Shown one piece after another: positions 21,560 through 34,152 of a stretch of 64,000 nucleotides of DNA. The DNA comes from Carya illinoinensis (Eukaryota > Streptophyta > Magnoliopsida > Fagales > Juglandaceae). The translations under genes were made by a program, and so were the position numbers. A model generated the notes under the pieces. The model saw nothing but the letters and a program-made list of their open reading frames with translations. It had not been told where the DNA came from and made no database searches. The DNA is taken from assembly GCF_018687715.1 (NCBI RefSeq), contig NC_056759.1:30194385-30258384 (forward strand), read 5' to 3'. Every line of letters begins with the position of its first letter. Position 1 is the first letter of the stretch.

Positions 21560-23390
21560 TGTGATTTTTGTTGCAATTGAAGCGGCGATGGGGTGCCAAA
21601 GGCACAGAATGCCTTTAATTTCCCCCCAATTTTTTTCCCCCATGTTCTCCCACTTCGACGTGCGAGCCCTTTTGCACTTCAACCATTGCTGAAACAGACC
21701 CCATTTTCAAACCCTCCAAACTCCACCTTTCCTAGTGTTCTCTCGCGGCTTGAACTCCTCCCACATGAGCTTTTGGCTGATTTTTCGAATCCCATTTCCC
21801 CACATTTGCCTTCTCTAGATCCATTCTTGGCTCTACCCATTTCACAGAAGAAATTATCCCACAATCTTAAACCCTAGTGAGCGCATGGCCTTCTCTCCAC
21901 TTGAATATTGTCTCCCTTTGGGATGCTAGGTCCTACGTTTCCAACTTTCCTTACCCTAGACGATTCCATGCCTCCGTTTTGACATAGAAGTTAATATTCC
22001 TCTATTTTCAAGAATGATCGATCGAGCCTCTAGGTATCTCTTGTTGCCATTGCATTTATCTTCCCCCCTTTACGAGTCTGTTGCATTACAAAAGTAGTAA
22101 TTTTTAGATGTACAAGAATTTTTTTCCTCTATGAAACTGATATGCATGTTTCTCTGTTTAAGGGTTAATGTTGTGTACGTAGCTGTCTCTTGTGTTTGAG
22201 CTGCTCAATCAGTTGTGGTATTAGATCATTTTAATTCACCAAATAGAATTTGTTTTTGCTGAACCAGAAGCTGCTCATTGACATTATTATTGGAAAAGGT
22301 CTTGTAATTAAGCTGTTTAATTAAAGATTTTGGTTGACCATTTTAGATCATGATGTCAGTATACAAGCTAGTTATGGTCATGTTTCTTGAATGTGAACCC
22401 TCTAGAAACAAAACTTGAAGCTCCAAATTCCTCTCCACGCATTACACTAGAAATTGGTTCGAAGCGGTGTTGATATTGACATCACAATTATCATGAGTGC
22501 CTCTATATATTCATTCTTTGACATATTACAAATATTATTTTTGTTTTTTTTGGGGGGGGGGTGGATTTCATTTAGCATTTGTCATCTGATTGTCAAAAGT
22601 TAAAAATAAATTTGTGGTTGATCAGGATAATGGTGATGGTTTTCTTGGGGATGATGTTTCTGATTAGTAGGATTATAATTCTGCTTGAATTATTTTCCAA
22701 TAGTACTTCTTAGTTCTTGTTTTTCTTGCTAGAAAACTTAGAGGCTTAGGTACTTTTTTCCGTAGATTTTGTATTTAGCCTATCATGTGTATGTATTTTC
22801 TTTGCATTCATGCCCCATCATGTTAAAATGTGGCAAAATCGTGAAAGAGAAGAATTTGGATACATACCTCTTAGTTTTGGTAGTGTCTCTCACATTATCA
22901 AAGTACTAAAAGATTGTAATTAGCAATGTTAAGGCAAGGAGTACTGACATAGATTCAATCCTTTTGTTTAGTAATAATGTGGATTTTGCATCTTCTTTAC
23001 CTGCACTGGAAGTGCAAGCCTAAGGTATACTCATTGGTAATAATATTGTTGCTTTGACTATTTGTTATTTAATCATCTATTTATATTGCTTTTGGTTCTT
23101 TTGTTTTTTGGGTCCCTTTTCCCCTCTCAAGAAATCATAAGAAATTCATTGTTGATTATTCGAACTAGGTAGGCATAAGCAATATTTGCATCGGCAATTA
23201 AGGCATTGTTTGTTGCTTTTACTTTTTCGTCTCCCTGAAACCAGCCACCTTTGGTGAATGATAATACGGCAAGCTACCACCTAAACATGATTTAAGAGGC
23301 ATGTAGTCAAGGGAAACAGTAAGCTAGATAGCTGAATTTTTTTTTTGTTTGTTTTTCATTTCTTTCTTCTCAAATACTTTATTGCCAGCT
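21560..23390. other. CACTA 5' non-coding region, possible captured gene leader
   Basis: A C-rich stretch (about 21594-21870) with a 94-codon plus frame ends in aaaccctagtgagcgcatgg, a text typical of plant gene leaders. The rest is T-rich and intron-like. No protein domain was recognised. The second half, about 22510-23356, is absent from arm B. Confidence 0.35.
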
Positions 23391-23394
23391 ATTT

Positions 23395-24144
23395 TTTGGG
23401 TTGGAGAGATCCCATTGTTTGATCCTTTTCTTTACGTAGTTAAGGATGACGCATATATGAGGCACCTAGCTGACTCACGTACGTGCATGGCAATATTTTT
23501 ATGATCAATACCTAGAGTTTGGCAACAAGACTTGTAATGTGCGTCAAGGACTCACAACCGATGGATTCAATTCTTTGGGTAATATGAGTACTAGTTACAA
23601 CACCTGCCCATAGTGTTGATTCCATATAATTTTCCATAATGGAATAAAGGCGCTGAAATTCTCGTTAACTTTACTTATCCACAACCAAAGATCACCTAGG
23701 AATGATATTGATGTATTCATGTAGCTGTTAATTGAAGAGCTGAAAGATTTATGGGAAACATGAGTCAAAACTTTTGATGCATCCACGTCGACATCTTTTT
23801 AGTTGCATGCTATGGTCAGGTCGTCCATAAATGATTTTCTTGCATATGGGAATCTTTCCAGTTGAAATATCAAAGGAAGTTAGGGACAAATATTCCCAGA
23901 ATATGTGTTTCATGGGCCATCGATGGTATCTATCAACAAATCATGCATGGCAAAACAAAGGTGCTAAATTTGAAGGGAGAGTCGAGGACATAACTGCATC
24001 GAAGGAGTTGTCTGGGGACAAGATACTGGAACAGTTAATGCAAGTTAGAGCAAACTATTTTGGCAAGGGTTGGGGAAAGAATAAGAGGAAACAAGGCCCA
24101 ACAGAATTGAATTGAACAAAGTGTAGTATTTTTTTGACCTACCT
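23395..24144 (+). pseudogene. TNP2-like CACTA transposase, 5' part
   Basis: Translated pieces in different frames follow the TNP2 family order: HLADSR-TWQYF, GFNSLGNMSTSYN, a NDID-like stretch, NDFLAYGN, then CFMGHRWYLSTNHAW and LSGDKILEQLMQVRANYFGKG, ending PTELNWTKCSIFFDLP. TNP2 proteins bind and cut CACTA termini. Stops and shifts occur throughout. The gene is cut at about 24144 by the long LTR-like insert and resumes after 29873. Confidence 0.75.
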
Positions 24145-27100
24145 TGTGGCGCCTCTGACTCCCACATATGGAAAGGCAGGAATCGTGGCACAGGAATGAT
24201 GACAACACGGGTCACACACCCTGAACGACAAGTGCTAAGTGTGTGTACATTCAAAAAGTGTATAGCAAATATCACAACAGATAAATAAAAGATAGTCCAC
24301 TAAGTACCTGAATTTTAAATACAAATTCACTAAAATAAAAGCCATTTCAAAAGGTTATACAGTTCTCCAGCAAAATATAATTCAAAGCCAAAATACATAG
24401 ATATAAGGGAAATAAATCCCATAGTGAACAAGCGACCACAAGTCACTCTCATGGTGCCGATTCCTCGGGCTCAACGTCAACCTCTGCATAAAAAATTTAC
24501 GATTCCATAAAATAGAACCATAGGATAGGAATACTACTTAAGATTATGAATTTCAATAAGTAACTAACCAAACAACCCAAGAGATAAAAACATATTTAAA
24601 CAACCAACATGTATGCATGAACATGCTGAACCATGTAAAGACCAAACCATCATTTTTCCCACAAATGACCATTTCCCAATGCATGTCAAAAATTTCATTT
24701 GGCCCAAAACAAGTCCATTAAAATAAACAACCAGCATTTTTCCAAAAAAGGTCCAAGTATAAATACACAATTTTCCCAAAAAATGACCTACATATATCCA
24801 TTTATCAAAATCTGACATTTTCCTAGAAAATGGACAACATATCCAATTATCTCGTATGCACCATGATTTCCTCTAGGGACCATCTGCACACCCTGGCTCC
24901 CTTCGTCACACTATAGGTAACGATCGTGCATATGACTTTGTAACGAGCGATGACCAACTCCACGTCCAACGCATTCATGAGCAAGTATCCTCTAGCCTCC
25001 ACCAATCGAGGGGCCATGGAGTTGGCACAAGAGTGTTACCATCTCATCCAAACCACCTAGCGCCAACCCAGGGGTTGTAAATCAATTTTATACATTCCAG
25101 AGTAACCATAGGAGATTGACTGGGATAATGCCCATTTCGGCTTGGGGTTGTGATACACACACACACCAAAAATTCTTTCTCAACACGAAAACCCAATTTT
25201 GATTCATAACACATGAAAATGTATGCAACAGAATACTGAATGTCATGACACATTAGTCAACTAATAAAATATCCAATCACAGCCTAACTCCACAAATAAA
25301 CCCATTCTCCAATTCAACCTAAAACCCACATTCGACAACCACAATCCATAAATCCATACTTCTTAGACTTAAGGCCCATCACAACTAATCAGACTGCAGA
25401 AACGAGTTAGCATAAAAATATATTTAAATCCCAATAAATTTTTTGAAAAATTACTTACAATGACTGAAAGGAAAACTCTGGAAGATCCAAGCATGCAAGC
25501 ACCCGGTTAATGGCAAAAGTGGCGGAGTAATGTTTTTAAGGGGTGGTCGTGGGTCACAAAACTGAGAAAATTGAGGAGGGGTTAGGGGGAGGATTGGGCT
25601 GGACATGGAGAAGCTAAAGGGGTCATAGGTAGTTCGATGTGGCGGTAAGCTAGCTCACAGCGGCATGATGGAAGCCTCACTCGCACTCAAGCGTTTACTT
25701 CTTGCATCTCCATCATGGTGCTAAGGCCGTGTGAGAAGAAGAACCCATTTTGGTGTGTGATGGAGGGGGAAGGGACTGTTGTGAGGGAACAAGGTGCTGG
25801 GCATTCGTGGAGCTCGATGGTGGCTTGAGGGGGCAGTCGGTGGCACCGTGGTGGTGGATCTAGCCATGAGAGGGAGGAAAACTCATGGGAGATGGGTTCA
25901 TGCATGGGGGAAGGTGGATGAGCTAGGGGTGGCTTGTGTCCAAGGGGGCAGTCACCGAAGGGAGGAGGAGTCTCTGGTGGCCGTGTAGTGGTGCAACTGG
26001 CTGCGTTGGAGGCACGGGGCTGAAGAACCCGTGGGTTCTAGCTTGCTGTGAAGAGAGGGAGGGAGCTGCGGTGACTAGCCCCCATGGGTTAAGTAACAAA
26101 CGAATCTTTCTTTCTCTTATAGTTACGAGCCTCGTTCTACGTGCCAAACCTCAATGCTGTGTTTTAAAAGATACCAAGTAGATTTTAAAGCAAGCAAGCC
26201 CAGTATTTTAAAGCTTATGAATATTTTCAATATCCTGAAAATATTTATATGTGATATTTTCAGTGTTATCGGACTAAGCTTTGTTTTAAATAACACAATT
26301 ATATTATTTTTGAAGAGCCCCAAAAATATTATAATTCTTGAAAATTATTTAATTTAAATGATTTTAGTTATTTAAAATATTACAAGATTTAAAATATGTT
26401 GAAAAGTCTAAATTAATTTAAATGGTTTTATTCTCTTCAAATGATTAACAAGACTTCATCATTTAATTAATGACGAGGAATATTATTTTATAAACTTTAG
26501 TTTAGAAAATAATATTCTATCTTAATTCCTCTAAGTGTTGTAAATTAAATAAATACTTACAAATTTCAAATCAGTACTTAAACTCACCGTTAGATCATTT
26601 GGAAGATCCCAAGACGAAAGGCCTGGATTAAAAACCCAAATCCCTAGCTTTTTCCCCTCACTTTTTCTCTTTCACTCTCTCTCCTCTCCCTCTCTCCAGC
26701 CCAATGGAAGCCCTCTCTTCCTTCCTCCAGCCTAGCCACCGCCGACTACCTAGCCTTACCTCCACCATTGGCAACTCCCTTCCTCACTGGCGTGTCCCTC
26801 CTCCCATTGGTGAGCTCCACATAGCTCTCCTTCTCCTCCCATGGCAACTCAACCGAATGGGTTTCAAGCTCATTTCTCCTCCTTGCGCCGCCACATGCGG
26901 CCACCATGACCTCCGACCACCACCAAAATCTTCACTACCAGACCATTACCAATGACCTCCCCTGACTGCCACAACCTTCCCAAGCAATTCCCATGCCTAG
27001 CCAAAATCCCCACCCCTCTCACTCTCCCCCACTCTCTCACGGGTGTTTCTCAACCTCACGGCCTGATCTATCACCGTGGACCATCGTACAGCCACCACCT

Positions 27101-29873
27101 TGCCACCATAACTCCACCACACCTCCCTCAATCCCTCCTTGGCTAGCCATCAATCACCCAAGCCTCCCTCTCCATTTCCCTTGGTTGAGACCCATGGCCC
27201 AAACCCCTTCCATGAACTAGCGTACAAAGACCGCGTGCCACCATGGGACAACCATGAGGTCACCTGTCTAAGACCACGACCAAACCCTCCAACGCTCAGA
27301 TCCACACCTGTAGCTCCCTTCAATGTCCCAAACAGCCACCGTACGTGGTTTAACCGTCACGTATGACTCTTCTGACGCCTTTAACCGTGGTGGACAGCGA
27401 GCAACACACGGGTTATCTCATTAATGGTATAACCCTATATCCCTTGTTAATTATATTAAATGTTAGTTGATAGGTTGTGGATTGTGCTGTTAGTGTTGTG
27501 GAGTGAAGTGTGGTTGTGTAGTGAAGTGTTAGGCGTAATTGTATAGTGTGTTGTGTAGTGTTGTGGACTATGTTGTGAAGTATGGCTGTGAGGTGTATGC
27601 CATAATTGTAATGCGGTGTAGTGTTGTGAAGGGAGTATACGTGGAGTGTACTTCATGTTGTGCGGCGATGCACCGTGTGGCATGCACCCTAGTAACGTAT
27701 GGCGTAGTGTGAAGAGAGTACATGTGATGCGTACTCCATATTGTGTAGTGATGCACCCTATGGTGTGTTGTGAAGAAAAGGATGGTTGGGTAGTTGAGGA
27801 GTGTAGAGCGTATTGTGTAGCGTCAGGAGCTGTGAAACAGTGTTCTAAAATAGTTGTGATATGGCCTGTAGTCCGAGGTGACTAGTGCCACCTTGTAGTT
27901 GACATATGGCTTAGAGTATATGTGAAGTGATGGGATAGTGTAAGCGTAGTGCAGCGGAAGCATGACGAGTGTCGTGACATAACTCGGGATTTGTCTCGAG
28001 CTACATGATATGATAGAGATGTAGTGGTGAATGGAGCCCTGTCGTGTCAAGTGTTGGGATGAACTTGTAAAGGGTCCAGGAAGTAGGAATGTCCTGCTGA
28101 CTAGGTTTGAGTATGGAGTTTGTTTATACAAGTGGGCATTCATTGGACTATAAGTTGATCTTCAGTGATAAAGGGCAAGGTACATGTGCATATGGTGAAA
28201 CACGTGTACCAGATGGATTTACTATATATAATGGGTAATCTGTCCTAAGCACGATGTTTAAGTCTTAGAGTTGGCTTAAAGTCATGTGGCATGTATGGTT
28301 GGGAATGAGGATTGGGAAGCATGAAGATGGTATTGGGTATGTTGTCTAGGATCGGAATGTGTGACTTAGTTGGTTTGAGTCATGCATCAGAATGTGGTTA
28401 ATAGGAGAGTAAGACGAAGGTTTGAATGTCTTAACCCTAAAGTGAAACACGGAGGTAGTGACGGTAAATAGACCCTGAAGGTTTTAGCATAATAAATAGC
28501 ACGTAAGAACCCAAGGATGGACAGAAAGTGTTCCAAGTGAAGCATAGTTCTATTTCTAGCATAGTTACTTTTGCATTAAATAGAGAATGAGGTTGAGTTT
28601 ATGTGTATGTATGTAGTTTGCCATTTGACACACACATGAATGGACTACATGGAATGAGTACGGCATGAAGTCCAAGTAAGTATTATGTTCATACTCTTCT
28701 AGAGTTTTCTAAATAAACAAAAATGAAAATGAGATGCTTTTACTTTACGATGCTTAACGAAACACGCTTTACGAAAGAATGCTAAGTATAAGTATGTAAC
28801 GGCCTTCATTGGCAGCCCTTTTTTATGCACCCCAAAGAATGTAAGTGTATGCATGTCAATGGATGTTATATATGGTAAGTATTTGATGTATTTTCATGAA
28901 ATGAAATGTGAGGCTTAGGCCTCATGCTTTAAACGACGTGAAGAAATAGTTTTAAATGTTCCTATGAAATGATGTTTTAAAGGATTCCATGAAAGATGAT
29001 GTTTAATGTTCATGCTTTTAAATGAATTTTACGAGTGAATGGACTGAAAGGAATGAATTGAAAGAAAGGACTAAATGTTTAATGTATGAAAATATGTAAC
29101 AGCCACACGAATGAATAGATAAGGGTATTAAAGGACTGGATTGGGCAGATTGCAATGCCGGTTAAGTAAGATTGATAATGAACCCAGTGCTGCATCCTAA
29201 TGGAATGAATTCCTAACCTGTGGCGACGGGTAGAATCAGGGTCTAAAAGACTGCTAACCCTCACACACGGGGCGTAACACATGTATGCATGGATTCCTAA
29301 CCCATGGCCACGAGCAGAATCAGAGTCTAAAAAATAGCCAATGAAAGTGATAAGAAGAAATGTATGCATGAGAAGACTCCTTAAGAAATGAAGGCAACAA
29401 GGCATGGGGAACTGGTTACAAGAAGAAAATCCTCTTTTAAGAAAAACTCTGCCTCACAACGTTTTAAAATGAAATGAATGTCTATGTATGATATGTATGG
29501 AGTGATGAATGCATGACTGAAAACCTATGCTATTATATTTTAACTGTATAAAGTAATACTTACGAGTCATCGACTTATTTTAGTTTTTGTGTGTGCCCTC
29601 CCAAGACAAGATGAGCATGACACGTCAGAACGAACACGGCCTAAGGGGAAGAACACAAAAGCCTAAGCACAACATTTTGTACGAAAGACTTTAATTTAAA
29701 AATTTAATATTTTCCGTTGTAACATTTTAAATTAAAAAATCTATTTCATTCATACAAATGGAGTCTTTTGTATCCTGGCATGGAAGGAAAATAAATTTGA
29801 AAAGGAATCGTAATTCCCGTCTATTTTCATAAAATCATTTTCAAAAGGACCCACCACAATGACGGGCGTTACA
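24145..29873. mobile_element. Long non-coding LTR-like insertion (~5.7 kb), arm A
   Basis: The segment interrupts the TNP2 gene. It starts TGTGGCGCC and ends GGGCGTTACA, so the ends form an imperfect TG...CA inverted pair as in LTRs. No polyprotein motif was found. A leader-like area (TATA-like ggattaaa near 26630, then a C/T-rich run and aaatccctagc) and a G/T-rich zone (27470-27830) are present. A solo LTR of a long-LTR Ty3 element, or a LARD-type element, are the best guesses. Flanking pentamers (tacct and gatta) do not match, so no target duplication supports it. Confidence 0.45.
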
Positions 29874-29879
29874 GATTAG

Positions 29880-31830
29880 TCTCTAGTGAGGGGGGAACAT
29901 CGATGAATATTAACAAAAAAATGAAGAATACGATCAATACAAGAAAAGATCTTGAGAGAATATGAATTAAACATAATCTTTATTTGCGAATGGAAGGCAA
30001 CAGGACGGCTATGCCGCATGCAAGTTTTATGATGACAAAAGTGAGAGGATGAACTTTTTGCACATGGTTGTAAAGTGTGAAGTTGTTAGATGGTTATGCT
30101 TCAAATATTGATAGATGCGTGAGCCATGATAACTGGAAAATTAGTGGATTGAAAAGTCATGACTGTCAAGTATTATTGCAGAAATTGTTACCAGTGGGAA
30201 TTCGTGGGAAGCTGACTTCTAGTGTACGTATTGCCAGAACTGAACTCTGTATGTTTTCTAAGGATTTTTGCTCTCGGGTTGTAAATCGAGAGATGTTATA
30301 GAAGATGGAAGACGACATTGGTACTATACTTGGTAAATTCGAGCAGATATTTCCACCACCATTTTTCGATGTAATAGTCTCTTTAGCAATACATTTACCT
30401 CATGAGGTACTATTAGGTGGACCAGTGCAATTTCTTTGGATGTATACAGTTGAAAGATATCTGGGTAGATTGGAGCGCGCTGTTGGGATAAAGCCCGAGT
30501 TGAGGGTTCAATAGCAGAAACTTATATACATAATGAATAGTTGACATCTTGCTCTCTATATCTTAAGTGGTGTAGAAACACAATTTAATCATGAAGAGCA
30601 AAATGTTGATCTTGCTGCTCCTCCCCCTTGTGAGCTAATTGTGTTTTCCAAAATGTATGATGCTTGGGTGCACAAACTGGGTATGACTTTTTTGGTTGTG
30701 AGTTAGAAAAAGCTTAATGGTACGTGTTGAATAATTGTCAAGAAATTAATGACTATCTAAGGTATGTTGCCGCATACATAGAATAATTTTAAATTAAAAA
30801 ATTTAGTCATAAAGAATGTCTTCAAATATTCTATTATTTTCCACTTATGTATAATGAGCACATGGACAAACTTAAGACAAAAGGCATAAAGAATATAGAG
30901 GTGAGACACAAAGAAGAATTTTCCGAATGGTTTGAACAATGTGTAAGCATTTAAATGTCAAATGACGTAATTCTTTTTTTGAACCATTTCAATTCTAAAT
31001 AACTAAATAATATTTTGTCAATACTGGAACAACGTGCTCATGATCCTGCATTAGTTTTTCTTGAATTGTTTACAATGCACTATGGTCCGTTACATAGAGC
31101 ATTTTGAGACATTGCATGCACGGTTGGATGTTATAGATTCCATACTTTGAACTGTGAATGTAATTGAAAAATGCAAAATTATGGATTGTTAGTCAAGGGA
31201 AGTCATGGAATAGATGATATTGACTACTACGGTGTCATACGTAACATTATCGGATTGAAATACCTGGGTGGAAACGTGACATATATTTTTAAATGTGATT
31301 GGTGGGATTTAGGCGGTGGTCAAGTTTCAATAGATAGGGATAGTCCCTATACAAAGATTTCCATTCATATTGGCTTGTCAAGCTATCAAAGTCTATTACT
31401 TGATTGATCTAATAAAAGGGGTCGATGAAGATAGTGGAGAGATATCTTGACGAGTCATATAAAAATTTGTTCCTCGAAATATCTATCATGCAAGAATGGT
31501 AGCATATCAGGAGAATAGTAGAGATGAGGATGACACTCCGATTATAGAGGCCTACCAGGAAGATGGATAGGGCATTTATTTATTTGTTGACCATGGTGCA
31601 CTCAAACTAATCCCCTTATATAGAGATGACGCCCCACCTGTGCATCTCGACACATCCATATTAATTGATCATTCAGTTGAAGTAAGAAAGACAGAAGAAG
31701 AAGCAAAGTTTGATGAAGAAGAAGAAGAAGAATCCAAAGAGGAAGTCGATCAATGAAGAAAATGAAGAAGAAGTTGATGATGATAGCGAAGATATTATTG
31801 AAGGCAATTCTGAAACAAGCATGGACTAAA
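29880..31830 (+). pseudogene. TNP2-like CACTA transposase, 3' part (DUF4218, DUF4216)
   Basis: Degraded frames read in order: DLERMNIKHNLYLRM, DGYASNIDRCVS, ISGLKSHDCQVLLQKLLPVG (start of DUF4218), FPPPFFDVIVSLAIHLPHEV, GGPVQFLWMYTVERYLGRL (end of DUF4218). Later come GSHGIDDIDYYGVIRNIIGL and YIFKCDWWDLG (DUF4216-like). An acidic tail (EEEEEES...) follows. These domains lie C-terminal of the transposase core in plant CACTA elements. Stops near 30300, 30512 and 31405 break it. Confidence 0.82.
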
Positions 31831-31949
31831 AACATCTAAAGATGAAGAAGAAAAGTATTAACTATTTTATTTACATAGGTGATGGTACAATATCACTTTC
31901 CATAATTCATTCTAATCTAATTCTTTTATCATATCAATCATTTTCAAGG

Positions 31950-33130
31950 ATGCAACCAAAACGACAACAAAGAAATGTGCCTCCCCCCAGTCCTGACCGG
32001 CTGACGACTCCCCAAATGAGGAATCCACTCCTCAACAAGTTGATACACAAGAGATAGATAGCCAGTTAGCACCTACCAGTAAATAAATTTTTTGATAATT
32101 AATTATATTTTAATACTCCCAAAGACTAAATTTAATAATTTTATGTGTGCTTATAGAGATAGTTCCGAATGAGATTAAGAATCAGGTTCGGAGTCGTGTA
32201 CTGGTGAGTTTATGTGCCATAGTAAATTTTTTAAGTGGTGTTGATCAAATATATTTTTGACGTAATTGACTTTTTAGGATGAATTTGACCTCAATTTTGG
32301 CCGTAGTGAAGATGTGCGAATTGTGAATGAGTTGATGGCTACATTATTTTGGCGTCACAATAGATTATGTCATCACCACTTCAAGAAATTTTAGAAGTTG
32401 GAAGAGGCCGCTCTGTCCCAAATGAAGTTAGATGATTGGAGAAAGTGTTGTAATCTTTTCTCAAGTCTAGATTATCAGGTATCCTAGATTTATACCCTAA
32501 AACTTGTTTACATTTATATTAGTTAATTAACATGGTATATAATTTTCTAACACTTAAAGTTCCATAAATGCACAAAATTGAACGGTTTTGAATATCCACC
32601 ATCGCGTCAATAAAATGGTAACTAATAACTTATAGAAATTCACTAATTTTTTTCATATTCTTTTATTTAAGTACTAACATTATTTTTTAAAATTACTTAT
32701 GTGGCTTTCTTAGAAACATGGTGATCCTGAAAATTTCTCCCTCATTCATGTCTATGCTGCTACTTACATCGATGAGCACATTGAGTGGATTGATCCGATG
32801 GCTAGAGATAATTATGTAAGTGATGTTATTTTTTGTGAAGAAGTTATGCCACATGAGAATAAATATTATATTTGAATTGAATTTCTTTTAATATGATTGA
32901 GATGCAATCAACTTTTGAGAAATCATCTCCTAGTGACATGGACGTATTCGCGCAATTGCTCGGGACCAAGTTTGGCTTGGTAAAAGGCTTGGAACGTTCT
33001 TTTAAGCGTGTTAGTTCATCATCCATGACCTTGAATTTAGAATTTAATAATCTTACAAAAGATTTAGATGCAGCACATTAAGAAATTGAGCAGATGAAGT
33101 CGAGATAGCAGGAGTTGGAGTCTCTATTAT
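31950..33130 (+). pseudogene. Transposase_24-like (TNPA-type) CACTA gene, arm A
   Basis: A start at 31950 gives MQPKRQQRNVPPPSPDRL. Later exon-like pieces give DEFDLNFGRSEDVRIVNEL (near 32280), then LFWRHNRLCHHHFKKF, then ENFSLIHVYAATYIDEH (near 32735), then SPSDMDVFAQLLGTKFGLV (near 32930-32985), then a coiled-coil end with stops. The MDVFAQLLGT...GLV pattern is a hallmark of Transposase_24. TNPA-type proteins bind subterminal repeats. The gene appears broken by stops in the last exon. Confidence 0.7.
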
Positions 33131-33172
33131 CGTGACAGTCTGATTTAGAAACGCATTTGTAGAAGCAACAAT

Positions 33173-34152
33173 GTAACACCAGTGCCAGGTTGTTTCAAAG
33201 AATTTTTGGATTTATATATGCGAAAAACCATTTGAGTTTTCAAATATTTTTATTTAGTAGATTACGAGTTTAGAAATTCTATTTTTGTGTATTATGATTT
33301 TCTTTGGGTTTAATATTTAACTTAAAAATCTTTTATGGGCCGAGATAATTTTTGAACAAGTTGTATTGTTTTTTTTTTTTTTTTTTTTTTTGTGGAGTTT
33401 GATTTGATGTCCAAAATTCAGGGAAGAGCCATTTTATAAATTTGTTTTTCCATGCATGCGCATCTCTCATACACCTCTATCCTCCTCTTTTTTTCTCATC
33501 TAGGGTTTTGCCATTGAACTCTATAAATACACATATTTCTCTCAAAGAAGTTGTTGCAACCTAAGTTTTCAGTGAATAAAAAATCACATCCTAGCCCATT
33601 GGCAAACCGTGATATCCCATTGCCTAGCCCTTAGGCAAACCGTGTACCCCAGTCTAGCCTTTGACTCCATGTTGCTGCCGTTAGCCACTGCCCAAAGGTA
33701 AGTCTACCGCACTGCCATAAGGTACAGTGACCACCTCCGCAAGCCCAATGCCTCCACTCACACAACATGCAACCCCTCTACTCAGCCACCATGTGACCCA
33801 GCCGAAGCACCCAGCTCTCCAATGTTCCATCTCAAGCCAAGTCATAGCCTCTATTTTGCATGCATAAAATAGTGCATGGCCTTCCTCCTCCGTAAGTTCC
33901 TAGCCAGTTACCGATATGCACCATAGCCCAGCTGTGAGACACTATCCAAAGTTTTTGCCACTAGGGTTCTGCCTTGACAACCTAGCGCCTCAGCTCTCTC
34001 ACTTGGTCACCTTTGCTGCCTTAGTGTAGGCATCAACAAACTGCCACTGCCTAACATTTTCTGTCTTGATGTTTCTCCGTGATATAATAATTGTTTTGTT
34101 CTATGCCTCTATAACCCTAATGTTTGCTAGGGGTGGATCTTTTACATGATAC
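33173..34152 (+). mobile_element. LTR-like fragment starting TGTAACACC, arm A
   Basis: It abuts the end of the Transposase_24-like gene with the LTR-type start TGTAACACC. A TATA-like ctataaatacac (near 33518-33530) follows ctagggttttgcc. The sequence after this is C-rich and leader-like. It is truncated at 34152 where Copia sequence begins. The arm B copy (56922 onward) is longer. No target duplication can be read. Confidence 0.45.

Larger units (their letters stand above)
21084..33172 (+). mobile_element. CACTA (En/Spm-type) transposon, arm A copy, nested and decayed
   Basis: The 5' end is CACTACAAGCAAAAAGGG at 21084, followed by subterminal words (ttgtagcaa, ttttgtcgcga, gcgacaaaa). Downstream on the plus strand come TNP2-like transposase fragments (23395-24144 and 29880-31830) and a Transposase_24-like gene (31950-33130), the usual CACTA gene set. 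The 24145-29873 segment is a later insertion into the TNP2 gene. The 3' terminus is not visible because LTR-like sequence begins at 33173. Every coding part carries stops, so it is non-autonomous. Confidence 0.82.
14048..34152. repeat. Segmental duplication, arm A
   Basis: Arm A aligns in order and orientation with 35365-57863. Matching landmarks include gatattgcatatgggggatcg (14292 and 36070), the LINE with its flanking direct repeat, the CACTA terminus, the long LTR-like insert and tgctaggggtggatctttta (34127 and 57840). The right edge is where ggatcttttac continues into Copia sequence here but into different sequence in arm B. In a sampled 118-bp stretch (33061-33178) I counted three substitutions, all transitions. 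Confidence 0.9.

Noticed and set aside
24145..29873. Full Ty3 retrotransposon with two LTRs
   Set aside because: The two ends of the segment do not repeat each other directly and there is no polyprotein, so it cannot be a standard two-LTR element.
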